From NCBI GenBank assembly GCA_017999435.1, contig JAGNLV010000004.1, positions 310,001-374,000 on the forward strand: a stretch of 64,000 bases of DNA, read 5' to 3'. Shown in pieces: positions 17,829 to 27,146 of the stretch (its first letter is position 1; each line of letters opens with the position of its first letter). The position numbers and the translations under genes are program-made. Under the pieces are notes generated by a model, which searched no databases, had not been told where the DNA came from, and saw only the letters and a list, made by a program, of their open reading frames with translations. The DNA is from Candidatus Zixiibacteriota bacterium (GTDB taxonomy: Bacteria > Zixibacteria > MSB-5A5 > GN15 > FEB-12).

Positions 17829-18720
17829 GGCCGCGCCGGAGTGCTCTGTCCGGAAGGGCGGATCCCACTGGACGATTTCCTTCTCCGCCATGGCGAGTCC
17901 CTGCGAGATTCTCATTCGCTGCCGCCGCCGGAGCGAAGCCGAACACGTGGCTTCGCTCGCGGCCGCGGAAACGCGCCGCATCGAACGGAAACTCAGCCGG
18001 TACCGCGACGACAACATAATCCACGCCATCAACGCCGGCACCGGCGCGGCGGTGGAAGTCGATGACGAGCTCGCGCGCCTCCTCACCTATGCCGACCAGT
18101 GCTACCGCCTCAGCGGCGGCCTCTTCGACATCACCTCCGGCGTCCTTCGCCGGGCCTGGAAATTCGACGGATCGACGGCTTCGCCGGACCGAGACCTGAT
18201 CGAGTCGCTGCTCGGACGGGTCGGGTGGGAGAAGGTCGAATGGGATGGGCGGCGCCTGCGCCTGCAACCCGGCATGGAAATCGATCTCGGCGGTCTCGGC
18301 AAAGAGTACGCGGCCGATCGGGCGGCCGACCTCGCGTTCCGCGCCTCGGGGGCCCCCCTCATGGCCAACTTCGGCGGCGACATCCGGGCCCTCAGCGCCG
18401 ACCCCGACTCGCCGCCGTGGGTCGTGGGCATCGAGGACCCGCTGCGCGAGGGAACCGCCGTCGGTCGAATAGACCTCAGCAACGGCGGCGTCGCCACCAG
18501 CGGCGACGCGCGGCGGTTCTGCCTGGTGGAAGGCGTGCGGCTGGGTCACATTCTCAACCCCCGCACCGGGTGGCCGGTGGCCGATGCTCCCCGAAGTGTC
18601 ACGGTTCTGGGAGACTACTGCGTCGAGGCCGGGTTCCTGGCCACCCTGGCCATGCTGCACGGCCGGGCGGCCGAGGACTTCCTCGCCGGAGAAAAAGTCC
18701 CTTACCACTGCATCCGGTAG
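17818..18720 (+). CDS. apbE: ApbE, FAD:protein FMN transferase
   Basis: 300 aa. Family motifs in order: FDITSGVLRRAW, DLGGLGKEYAADRA, NFGGDIRA, GGVATSGDARR and HILNPRTGWPV. ApbE cleaves FAD and attaches FMN through a phosphoester to Ser/Thr of target proteins. Its ATG lies within the end of the DUF3570 gene, which carries a matching acceptor motif. There is no obvious hydrophobic signal peptide, although many ApbE proteins are exported lipoproteins; either this one acts in the cytoplasm or its true N-terminus is unusual. Confidence 0.92.
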   Translation: MNSKAAPECSVRKGGSHWTISFSAMASPCEILIRCRRRSEAEHVASLAAAETRRIERKLSRYRDDNIIHAINAGTGAAVEVDDELARLLTYADQCYRLSGGLFDITSGVLRRAWKFDGSTASPDRDLIESLLGRVGWEKVEWDGRRLRLQPGMEIDLGGLGKEYAADRAADLAFRASGAPLMANFGGDIRALSADPDSPPWVVGIEDPLREGTAVGRIDLSNGGVATSGDARRFCLVEGVRLGHILNPRTGWPVADAPRSVTVLGDYCVEAGFLATLAMLHGRAAEDFLAGEKVPYHCIR

Positions 18721-18725
18721 GCCCC

Positions 18726-20876
18726 CTACTTCACGAAAACCATCTTCCTGGCCCCGGCGGCCTTCCCGGCCTCGAGCCGGTAGAGGTAGACCCCGCTCGC
18801 CACCGGCGCCCCCGCGCGATCCGTGCCGTCCCACAGCGCTTCATAGATCCCCGCCGCCCGGTACTCATCCACGAGCGTTTTCACGCGCTGCCCGAGCACG
18901 TTGTAGACCGCGAGCCGCACGCGCGCTCCCTCCGCCAGAGAATAGCGGATCACCGTCTCACCGTTGAACGGATTCGGGTAGTTCTGGTCGAGCGCGAACC
19001 GCCGCGGCAGTTCCGGTTCGGGATCCACGCCCGTGGCCACGCCCAGGCGGTAAATCTTCACAGAACCGCCGTCCGAGGCCGCGACCATCTCTCCCGACAC
19101 TGCGATGACGGTGCCCGGGTCCCCGCCGTACTCCGCCAATTCCGGCACTTCCCGGTCGAGACGGAAGACCCCGATCCCCGTGGTTCCGACCGCAAACAGC
19201 CCCCGCCCCGAGATGACCGCATCGCTCGCCGTGAACGGCATATCGATCCAGCTCTCGACAGAGAGCGCTCCGCTCGGCAGGAGACGGGACACGAGAAGCT
19301 GGTCGCGGACGAACACGAGGAGGCGGCCGCTGTCCCAGACCATCACGGAGGCCTGCGAGGGAAGGTCGGTGATGCCGGCCAACTGCGTGCGGAGATCCGG
19401 CCCGATTCGATACGACCAGATCTGGTCTTTCCCCGTGGCCAGGAAGACCATCGTGTCCGTGAGGCAGGATGCGGTGATCCCGAACTGCTGCTCCCACGGC
19501 TCCTGCGAACTGACCCGGCCGGAGTCGTTGATCGTAAAGACCTGCATAGTGCGCAGCCCCGTGACGGCGATCGCCCGAAGGGAGTCGTGCCGCAGGCGGG
19601 GCAGAAAGACGATCCGCCCCGCCATCGTGTCGTCCAGGGTGATCGCCCGGTCGACGAGGAAGGAATCGGCGAAGAAGGGCCGGCGGATCACCACAATGGT
19701 GTTGATGCCGGCCATGTAGGCCAGGAGAGTGTCGCCCGTCACCGTCAGCGCCTGCATGCTGTTCAAGTGGGGCAGGAGGGCGAAGTCCAGGTGGGGCGCG
19801 AGCGTGGAGTCAAACGTGTAGGCCTCGATCGGGTTGTGGCCGCCCGACGTGAACAGTTTGCCGCCGCCGAACGCCAGCGCCTGCACCGGCCCGGAGCGAT
19901 ACAGCCCCGGCCCGCTTTGCCCGAGGTCATCGATATTCACCAGAAACAGCCCGCCGGCTTCGCGGGGCAGCACCAGGTAGCGGGTTCCACCCCGGGTGAA
20001 CAGCGCGCCGTCGGTCACCACGCCCTCAATCGCCATCGCGGCCCGCACCTCGCCGGTCCCCCGGTCGCGCACCTCAATGGAGCGCGGCGCCACGGTCACC
20101 ATCGCATCCCCGCTCAGGTACACCCGCTGCGGCCGGTCGCCGTCGGGAACCGCGGGCGCGACGAGCGACTGCGGCCCGGGATACCGCCCGATGACGACCC
20201 CGCCGGACCGTCCGATCATGGCCGAAGTCGAGTCCGCCTGCGCGAACGAAAGAACTTCCTGGGGCACGTAGAGGTAATCGAGAAAGGCCGCCGACCCCGC
20301 CCCGGCCGGGTCGTAGCGCATGATCCCGTTGTATTCGTCGAGGACATACAGCCAGGGTCCCTCCGCCTCCATCTGCGTCACCATAATCCCCACCATGCTC
20401 GTGTCAAGGAGCGCGGCCGTTCCGGCCGGTCCGATCGCATAGCGCCACAGGCCCTCGAACCACCGCGACAGGTAGAGCTGGGTGTCGACGAGCGCCCAGT
20501 CGGCGAACGCCGCCCCGGGAGCGAACTCCCAGGCGGTCACCAGTTCGGGCAGCATCGCCGCGTCGTACGCAATCAGTCGCTGGTCGGCGGTGTGCACCAT
20601 GAGGCGTCCCTCCGCCATCCGCACGGCCGCTGGATAGTAGTCAATCTCGTGCACGCTCTCTACGACAAACTGGTTGAGGCTGTCCGACCACCGGCAGACC
20701 GTCACCCCTTCGGACGAGAACCCCACGGCGAGCGAATCGACGACCTCTACGAGGTCCATCCGGTTCCACAGAATGGTGTGCACCGGCCCGTCGGCCAGGT
20801 CCGCCCAAGGCGACCCTGTCGGCGCCGCCAGCACCAGAACGACCGCGAGAACAGCCGCCGCCGATTGCCGTGTCAT
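18726..20876 (-). CDS. Secreted beta-propeller-like protein with YPNPFN C-terminal sorting domain
   Basis: 716 aa. A signal peptide (RQSAAAVLAVVLVLAAP) precedes a long region of repeated strands of the LVIP/WD-like propeller type without metal or catalytic motifs. The tail NYPNPFNGETVIRYSL, VYNVLGQRV and GVYLYRLEAGK is a textbook type IX-like sorting domain. The ATG overlaps the stop of the upstream S8 protease gene (ATGA), so the two are translationally coupled and probably act together at the surface. Confidence 0.82.
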   Translation of the reverse strand: MTRQSAAAVLAVVLVLAAPTGSPWADLADGPVHTILWNRMDLVEVVDSLAVGFSSEGVTVCRWSDSLNQFVVESVHEIDYYPAAVRMAEGRLMVHTADQRLIAYDAAMLPELVTAWEFAPGAAFADWALVDTQLYLSRWFEGLWRYAIGPAGTAALLDTSMVGIMVTQMEAEGPWLYVLDEYNGIMRYDPAGAGSAAFLDYLYVPQEVLSFAQADSTSAMIGRSGGVVIGRYPGPQSLVAPAVPDGDRPQRVYLSGDAMVTVAPRSIEVRDRGTGEVRAAMAIEGVVTDGALFTRGGTRYLVLPREAGGLFLVNIDDLGQSGPGLYRSGPVQALAFGGGKLFTSGGHNPIEAYTFDSTLAPHLDFALLPHLNSMQALTVTGDTLLAYMAGINTIVVIRRPFFADSFLVDRAITLDDTMAGRIVFLPRLRHDSLRAIAVTGLRTMQVFTINDSGRVSSQEPWEQQFGITASCLTDTMVFLATGKDQIWSYRIGPDLRTQLAGITDLPSQASVMVWDSGRLLVFVRDQLLVSRLLPSGALSVESWIDMPFTASDAVISGRGLFAVGTTGIGVFRLDREVPELAEYGGDPGTVIAVSGEMVAASDGGSVKIYRLGVATGVDPEPELPRRFALDQNYPNPFNGETVIRYSLAEGARVRLAVYNVLGQRVKTLVDEYRAAGIYEALWDGTDRAGAPVASGVYLYRLEAGKAAGARKMVFVK

Positions 20877-23800
20877 TCGATCACCGCCATTCGCCGCGAA
20901 AACGCCGTGCCGTCCACGATCAGCCGGTAGAAATACGTTCCCGGCGCGAGGGCCGCCTCGGAGAAATCCATCTCCTGGTCCCCCGCTTCCATCATTCGCT
21001 CCGGCAGCGTTGCGACCCGCTTGCCGGCGGTGTCGTAAATCTCGACCGCCACACGCGCCGGGGCGGGGAGATTGAAGCGCACCGGCGCCGTCGCCCGACC
21101 GACCGCCCTCGCCTCGCCGGCCGCCGACCGCTGCGCCTTGCGCACCCGAGCCGGGCCGTCCGAACTCTGCGGCGCAGCCTGCGACCCCGGGTAGATGCCG
21201 CTGTTCCCGTTGTCGTACATCCAGCGAAACGTGTTCCGCCCCTCGTCGTAACTCCCCTCGAAATCCCACACCAGCAGGCTCTGCTCGTCGCTCAGCAAGG
21301 CGAGTTCGACTTTGCCGTCGTTGTCGAGGTCATCGACCAGCGGGACCTGCCGCCCCGAGGCCACGGTCGCCGACGGTGCGGGCGTCCGTTTCGGCCAGCC
21401 GGCCACCGGCACGGCCGCATAGTCCAGGATGTAGAGCAGCTCCGGACCGGTCCCCGGCAGCAGGTGCCCGGCCCGGAAGATGATCTCCGGGTACTCGTCC
21501 CCCATGATATTCGCCACGGCCGGGGTCGCGAAGGTTGCGTAGTCGTAAAACGCCTCCCCGGGAATTCCGCGCGGTCCCGTCGCGTACGGCGTGCCGTCCG
21601 CCCGGAAAATAAAGAGCGCGGCCTGATCGAATTCGAAATAGGTCATGAGAATTTCCGGCGTCCCGTCGCGATCCAGATCGGCGACCACCGGGTAGGAGGC
21701 GATCCAGCCGATCCACGAGTCGTCGATCGGCACCACCCAGCTCGCGAAATCATCGGTTCCGAGAGTCTTGATCCACACGTGCTCGAGATCATCGTCGCCC
21801 AGGCCGGTCGTGATCGCCTCCGGCAGCCCGTCGCCGTCAAGATCCGCCAGGACGCTGCCGCTCACCGAGGCGATTGTTTGAATGGTCGGGACGTCCCTCC
21901 CGAAAGCCGGGCGGCCGTTGGCCCCGTCAAACAGCCCCATGCCGGTGTGGGGGTTGGCCGAGCTGAAGGACGCGCACACTTCCCGCCGCCCGTCGCCGTC
22001 GACATCCGCGGCCGTTGCGAAGGGCGAGGTGTCTCCCCCGGTCAGGTACGAGGGGGATATCCGCGCATCGAATTGACCCCACATCTTCCGCGAGTAGAAG
22101 TACCTGTCGCCATTGAAGCGGAAGGCAATGAGCTGTCCCAGCCGGTTGATGAACAGGATGCCCGAATCGGGCACTGCTCCCGGGGGCGAACCGCGGCGCA
22201 GCTCGACAATCACCGGCGCCGGGAACCCGTATTCGTAGGGGGTCATGCCCGTGAAACAGGCCTGCGGCCAGCCGGGCGCGGCCGTGCCGTCGTCGCGAAT
22301 CACGTGGAGCCCGGTCGAATCGGTGACTATGATCTCGTCATGGCCGTCGCCGTCCACATCATACACGGCCGGCACGCAGCGCACGTCGCGCCCCGCGAGC
22401 GCCGGGAAGCCGCTCAGCAGTTCTCCGTCGGCCGCCCGATACACCGCGAGTCCCCCGGACGTGGCCGCGATCAGTTCTTTGGAACCGTCCCGATTGAGAT
22501 CCGCGCTCACCGCCGTCATCCCCCCCCAGCCGGGGATCCGCCGCGGCCATCCGTCGGCGAAAGCCGAAGTCACCGTGATCCCGGCCGAATCCCCTTCCAC
22601 ACCGGTTGCGAAATAACCGTAGAGGTACAGGGTGAACGCCCCTGTATCGGCCCCCGAGGCCGGCCAGGTATAGAAGAGCGAGTCAAATACCTCCCCGGTC
22701 CCTGCAAAAAGCCGCACGACATTCCCGCGCGGTCCGCGGCTCTTGACCACCAGCGAGTCGAAATCGGGTCCGTAAGCCGACCCCCTGACGGGGATCGCAT
22801 AGTCGAACGTCATTCCGTCGGCCGGCGACGACATCGCCAGCACATTCGTCGGCGCATACGTCACCGTCACTGTCCCGCTGCGCCCGTAGCTGTCCGTGAG
22901 GCGGAAACTGAGCAGTCCCGCCGCGCCGGGGTTGCGAAAAACCGCGAGCACCGAATCGGGCGGCAGGCCGTTGCCGGCGGCGAGGAAGTGCCAGGCCTCC
23001 GGGCTCAACCCGGTCGCGTACTCGATCGTCCACCCATCGTCGTAGCCGCCGATCGTTCCTCCCTTGATAATGATGTCGCCGGTGTGGCGGCTGCGGTGTT
23101 CGGGCGCGGTGAGGTACATGCCGCCGCTTTCCATCAGACCGAGGGAGGCGTCGATATTGAGGTACCCCCAGCCGCAGAGCGAGTCTGGGCCGGGCAGATC
23201 ATCCCCCTGGTTGAGCGGATCGACCAGGTCGGTCGCCCCGTGCTTCAGGATGGCCACGAGCTCGCCGAGCGACAGGTCGGGGCGGAACGACAGCAGCATT
23301 CCGGCCGCCCCGCACACCATGGGCGCCGCCATCGACGTCCCGTCCGAGAGGTAGTAGAGGCTGTCGACAATCCGCACCTCCGGCTCGTAGGCCGGGTAGG
23401 CGGCGTACATGTCGGTCCCCGCAGCCCGCAGCGACAGGATGTCCAGGCCCGGGGCGATGATGTCGACGTGCGAGCCGAAGGTCGAGAAGTAAGTCAGCTC
23501 TCCGTCGGAGTTCCCGGCCCCCACGACCAGCGTCGAATCCAGGTCGAACCCGGCCGGGTAGAACCGGCTGTTGTCGCCGCTGTTGCCCGAGGCCATGCAG
23601 ACGAGCACGCCGTTTTCCCGCGCGAAGTTGATGACCTCGCGCAGGAATTGTGATTGGAAGGGCGAGCCCCAGCTCGCGTTGATCACCCGCGCCCCGTTGT
23701 TCACGGCATAGAGGATGCCGAGCCCGCCGATCCTCGTGGTCCCGTTCGGGAAAATCTTCACCGGCATGATCTCGATCCACGGCGCGATTCCCACCACTCC

Positions 23801-24598
23801 CGCGCCGTCGCCGTTCGCTCCCACGATCCCCGCGCAGTGCGTCCCATGACCGTCCTCGTCGCGCGGGTCGGCGTCACCCGCCGGATCGAAGAGGTTGCTG
23901 GTATCCCCCGAAATATCGTACCCGGCGGTGTCGTCGATATATCCATTGTGATCGTCGTCGCCGCCGTTGCCGGGAATTTCATCGAGGTTCCGCCAGACCC
24001 GTCCGGCCAGTTCCGGGTGATCCGTATCCACGCCTGTGTCGATGATCGCGACGACCACTTTCTCGGCCGAATCCGCCGGCGGCGACTGGTACTGGCCGAC
24101 CAGGCGCACGTCCCTCCCCGCCGTACCCCGCTTGATCACGCGCTCATCGTTGTATGCCCCATCGATGCGGTTGATTCCGAAATACTCTTGCCCTGTATTC
24201 AGCAGATGCCATTGGCGCGGGAACAGGGAATCGGCGGGCAGTTCGAAGAGTTCGAGGAAGTATTCCGGCTCCACCCATTCGACATTGCCGCGGCCGAGCA
24301 TGTCCGTGATGTCGGCGGCCGCCGCGGCAGGCCGCTCAGTCGCCAGGAAGTATACGCGCTCCAAATCCTCCCGGCCTGCAAGTCCGGCCTTCAGTCCGCC
24401 CGGCACGACAGGGGTCAGCCGCTCGCGGCCGCCCAGCGCCTGCCGCACCGCCGCCGGATTGACCCCCGGCGCCAGCTTGACAATGAACGCGCCCGGCACC
24501 GGCCCGCTGTCGCCGCGCGCCGCGAACCCCGCCGAGGGCCAGGCGAGAACCGCCACCCATGCGGCCGGCCACAGGATCATCCGCCGGAGTTGTTTCAT
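20873..24598 (-). CDS. S8 subtilisin-like protease with FG-GAP repeats and sorting-type C-terminus
   Basis: 1241 aa. Order: signal peptide, propeptide inhibitor-like region (about residues 30-130), then a peptidase S8 domain with catalytic Asp187 (IIDTGVDTDHPEL), His251 (DGHGTHCAG) and Ser422 (GTSMAAP). An Ig-like region follows, then FG-GAP/VCBS-type repeats with calcium-loop pieces such as DLNRDGSKE and DVDGDGHDE. The last about 65 residues form a degenerate sorting domain (VEIYDTAGKRV, GTYFYRLIVDG) that lacks the YPNPFN lead-in. ATG 24598 has a weak AGGTGA site. It is an exported protease, first of a two-gene operon. Confidence 0.9.
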   Translation of the reverse strand: MKQLRRMILWPAAWVAVLAWPSAGFAARGDSGPVPGAFIVKLAPGVNPAAVRQALGGRERLTPVVPGGLKAGLAGREDLERVYFLATERPAAAAADITDMLGRGNVEWVEPEYFLELFELPADSLFPRQWHLLNTGQEYFGINRIDGAYNDERVIKRGTAGRDVRLVGQYQSPPADSAEKVVVAIIDTGVDTDHPELAGRVWRNLDEIPGNGGDDDHNGYIDDTAGYDISGDTSNLFDPAGDADPRDEDGHGTHCAGIVGANGDGAGVVGIAPWIEIMPVKIFPNGTTRIGGLGILYAVNNGARVINASWGSPFQSQFLREVINFARENGVLVCMASGNSGDNSRFYPAGFDLDSTLVVGAGNSDGELTYFSTFGSHVDIIAPGLDILSLRAAGTDMYAAYPAYEPEVRIVDSLYYLSDGTSMAAPMVCGAAGMLLSFRPDLSLGELVAILKHGATDLVDPLNQGDDLPGPDSLCGWGYLNIDASLGLMESGGMYLTAPEHRSRHTGDIIIKGGTIGGYDDGWTIEYATGLSPEAWHFLAAGNGLPPDSVLAVFRNPGAAGLLSFRLTDSYGRSGTVTVTYAPTNVLAMSSPADGMTFDYAIPVRGSAYGPDFDSLVVKSRGPRGNVVRLFAGTGEVFDSLFYTWPASGADTGAFTLYLYGYFATGVEGDSAGITVTSAFADGWPRRIPGWGGMTAVSADLNRDGSKELIAATSGGLAVYRAADGELLSGFPALAGRDVRCVPAVYDVDGDGHDEIIVTDSTGLHVIRDDGTAAPGWPQACFTGMTPYEYGFPAPVIVELRRGSPPGAVPDSGILFINRLGQLIAFRFNGDRYFYSRKMWGQFDARISPSYLTGGDTSPFATAADVDGDGRREVCASFSSANPHTGMGLFDGANGRPAFGRDVPTIQTIASVSGSVLADLDGDGLPEAITTGLGDDDLEHVWIKTLGTDDFASWVVPIDDSWIGWIASYPVVADLDRDGTPEILMTYFEFDQAALFIFRADGTPYATGPRGIPGEAFYDYATFATPAVANIMGDEYPEIIFRAGHLLPGTGPELLYILDYAAVPVAGWPKRTPAPSATVASGRQVPLVDDLDNDGKVELALLSDEQSLLVWDFEGSYDEGRNTFRWMYDNGNSGIYPGSQAAPQSSDGPARVRKAQRSAAGEARAVGRATAPVRFNLPAPARVAVEIYDTAGKRVATLPERMMEAGDQEMDFSEAALAPGTYFYRLIVDGTAFSRRMAVIE

Positions 24599-25025
24599 CG
24601 TCACCTGGGAAGCACTTTTGACTGGCCGCGGCTGTAGCATACTCTCCGGTTTGCCTCAGGTTGAGATCCCCCCCGTCCTTTTGTCCCTCCTCAGAAACGT
24701 CCGGCGTCGGCCGTTTGTTCAAGGGGTGCAGCGTGGTACTGCCGACGCCACCCCAAGATATGCCAATCCCCCGCCGTGTCAATCCGCAAGTGCCGGGCCG
24801 CGGCCTCTGCGAAAACAACTGATTGATCTTGTAATTGCCGTTCTAGTAGTATGTTACGATCACTATATCAACTGTTAGTTTATATCATTCTCGAGAACGA
24901 CAACAACGACATTTCTTGCCCCCGGCCGGCGAACCTCGTATAATCCACTCCGGCCTCTGGAGAAGGTCCGCGTTCATCCTTCCGATATTAGGAGCAAGCA
25001 ACATCCGACTGAGGCGCTGAAGAGT
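24599..25025. other. Divergent intergenic region with AT-rich promoter island before asnB
   Basis: 427 nt between the S8 protease (leftward) and asnB (rightward). Positions about 24820-24890 are strikingly AT-rich for this genome and hold loose promoter elements, for example TTGTAA at 24829-24834 and TATGTT at 24850-24855 (15-nt spacer), plus TATATC at 24864. The rest is GC-rich with no gene seen. No tRNA or riboswitch fold was recognised. Confidence 0.35.
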
Positions 25026-27002
25026 ATGTGTGGAATAGCCGGCTACTTTCAACTGGAGTCTCCCCGCCCTCCCGACCGGGCGCTGATCGGCCGGATGGTC
25101 AACACGCTGCATCACCGGGGCCCGGACGAATTCGGCGCCTACCTTGATGATCGCTGTGTACTCGGCCAGGCCCGCCTCTCGATCATCGACCTCGCCGGGG
25201 GATCGCAGCCGATGTGCAACGAGGACGGGTCGCTGTGGATCACCTTCAACGGCGAGATCTTCAACTACCTCGAATTGCGCGAGGAGCTCGTCGGCGCCGG
25301 CCACGTTTTCCGCACCCGCTGCGACACCGAGGTCATCATCCACGCCTACGAGCAGTGGGGCCGCGACTGCCTCACCCGTTTCAACGGCCAGTGGGCGTTT
25401 GTCCTGTACAACCGGCGCGACCGCTCGCTCTTTTTTGCGCGCGACCGCCTCGGCGTCCGCCCTCTGTTCTACGCCGTGCACGGCGGCGCCTTCTACTTCG
25501 CCTCCGAAATCAAGGCCATCTTCTGCGCCCCGGAGATTCCCCGCCGCCTTGACCTGAAAGGCCTCGATGAGATCTTTACCTGGTGGACGACCGCGCCGCC
25601 TCGCACTGCTTTCGAGGGCATCCACGAACTCGAGGCGGGCGCCTGCGGCGTCGTCCGGAACGGCCGGGTCCGCACGGAACGCTACTGGTCAATGGAATTT
25701 CCCGAGACCTTCGACCGCCGCCGCCCGGTCGAGTCGTGGGCGGAGGAGCTCCACGCCCTTCTGGTCGACGCTGTCCGGCTGCGGTTGCGCGCCGACGTCC
25801 CGGTGGGCGCCTACCTCTCCGGCGGGCTTGATTCCTCGGCCACCACCGCGCTCATCAGGCATTTCACCGACACCCGGGTCGAGTCCTTTTCGATTGCCTT
25901 TCAGGATAAGGCGTATGATGAGTCGCCGTTTCAACGGCAGATGGCCGAGCACCTCGGCACCAACCACCACGTCGTGACCTGCACCTACCGCGACATCGCG
26001 GAGAATTTCCCCGCCGTCATCCGCCACACCGAACGCCCCATCGTCCGCACCGCGCCGACGCCGCTCTTCCTGCTCTCCCGGCTCGTCCGGGAGAACAACT
26101 TCAAGGTCGTCCTGACCGGCGAGGGCTCGGATGAGATCCTCGGGGGATACGACATTTTCAAAGAGACGATGATCCGGCGGTTCTGGGCCCGCCGTCCTGA
26201 TTCCGCCTGGCGCCCGGCTCTACTGAAACGCCTTTACCCGACCCTCCCCCTCTCCGGCGCCCGGGCGAAATTCTACCTCGAGACTTTCTACAAGGCCGGT
26301 CTCCGCGACACCGACCGCTGCTCCTACTCCCACCAGCCCCGCATCAGCACGACCACCAAGATCAAGGATTACTTCACCCCGGAGGTCCGCCGGATTCTCG
26401 ATGGTCACAGCTCGCTGGAGGCTTTCTGCGTCGACCTGCCGGACTCGTTTTTCCGCTGGCATCACCTCTGCCGGGCGCAGTATCTCGAAGCACGGTCGCT
26501 CTTATCGGGCTACCTGCTCTCGTCGCAGGGGGACCGCGTCGGCATGGCCCACTCGGTCGAGGGCCGCTTCCCCTTCCTCGATCACCGGGTTGTCGAATTT
26601 GCGGCGACCATCCCGCCCTGGCACAAGCTCTTCGGCCTGAAAGAGAAATTCGTGCTGAAACGGGCGATGGCGCGCGAGTTGCCGGAGGAGATCACAGCGC
26701 GCGTGAAACAGCCGTACATGGCCCCCGACTCCAACAGCTTTGTCCAGCCCGACTCGCCGGGCTACATCGCCGACATACTCGCCGAGTCCGAGATCGCGCG
26801 CACCGGTTTGTTCGAATCGGCCGCGGTCCAGCAGTTGCGCGAGAAGGCGACCCGGCTCAAGCACGCCCACTTGTCATTCAAAGACAACATGTCGATGATC
26901 GGCATTCTCTCGACCCAGCTGCTCATCCACGCTTTCATCGACCGGTTCCAGCCCGCCCCCGAACCCGGCCGCAGCGCCTTTTCCGTTTGGCACGAAGCTT
27001 AG
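25026..27002 (+). CDS. asnB: Asparagine synthase (glutamine-hydrolysing)
   Basis: 658 aa. The N-terminal class II glutamine amidotransferase domain starts MCGIAGYF with nucleophile Cys2. It shows RLSIIDLAGGSQPM and NGEIFNY. The synthetase domain has the PP-loop SGGLDSSA at about residue 264 and GEGSDEILGGYD. The enzyme converts aspartate, glutamine and ATP to asparagine, although enzymes of this XrtA-like subgroup are sometimes tied to polysaccharide or lipid modification. The gene stands alone, with its own upstream AT-rich region. The window also holds aspS. Confidence 0.9.
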   Translation: MCGIAGYFQLESPRPPDRALIGRMVNTLHHRGPDEFGAYLDDRCVLGQARLSIIDLAGGSQPMCNEDGSLWITFNGEIFNYLELREELVGAGHVFRTRCDTEVIIHAYEQWGRDCLTRFNGQWAFVLYNRRDRSLFFARDRLGVRPLFYAVHGGAFYFASEIKAIFCAPEIPRRLDLKGLDEIFTWWTTAPPRTAFEGIHELEAGACGVVRNGRVRTERYWSMEFPETFDRRRPVESWAEELHALLVDAVRLRLRADVPVGAYLSGGLDSSATTALIRHFTDTRVESFSIAFQDKAYDESPFQRQMAEHLGTNHHVVTCTYRDIAENFPAVIRHTERPIVRTAPTPLFLLSRLVRENNFKVVLTGEGSDEILGGYDIFKETMIRRFWARRPDSAWRPALLKRLYPTLPLSGARAKFYLETFYKAGLRDTDRCSYSHQPRISTTTKIKDYFTPEVRRILDGHSSLEAFCVDLPDSFFRWHHLCRAQYLEARSLLSGYLLSSQGDRVGMAHSVEGRFPFLDHRVVEFAATIPPWHKLFGLKEKFVLKRAMARELPEEITARVKQPYMAPDSNSFVQPDSPGYIADILAESEIARTGLFESAAVQQLREKATRLKHAHLSFKDNMSMIGILSTQLLIHAFIDRFQPAPEPGRSAFSVWHEA

Positions 27003-27146
27003 GCCGGGCAAACACCATCCGTATCGACGGTCGATCGAGAATGTCAGCGGTGAGATTCGCCCCCGTGAGAACTGCCGCTCCGGACTGAGTCATGAGACGC
27101 GCGCCGGCACCGTATCAGGAATACCCTGCGCCCGGCCTGCCCCCCC

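Noticed and set aside
20877-21269. Upstream extension of the propeller gene
   Set aside because: Overlaps the S8 protease gene in another frame; the signal peptide begins at 20876.
20870-23653. Long plus-strand frame opposite the S8 protease
   Set aside because: Same reason: shadow of a convincing protease on the minus strand.
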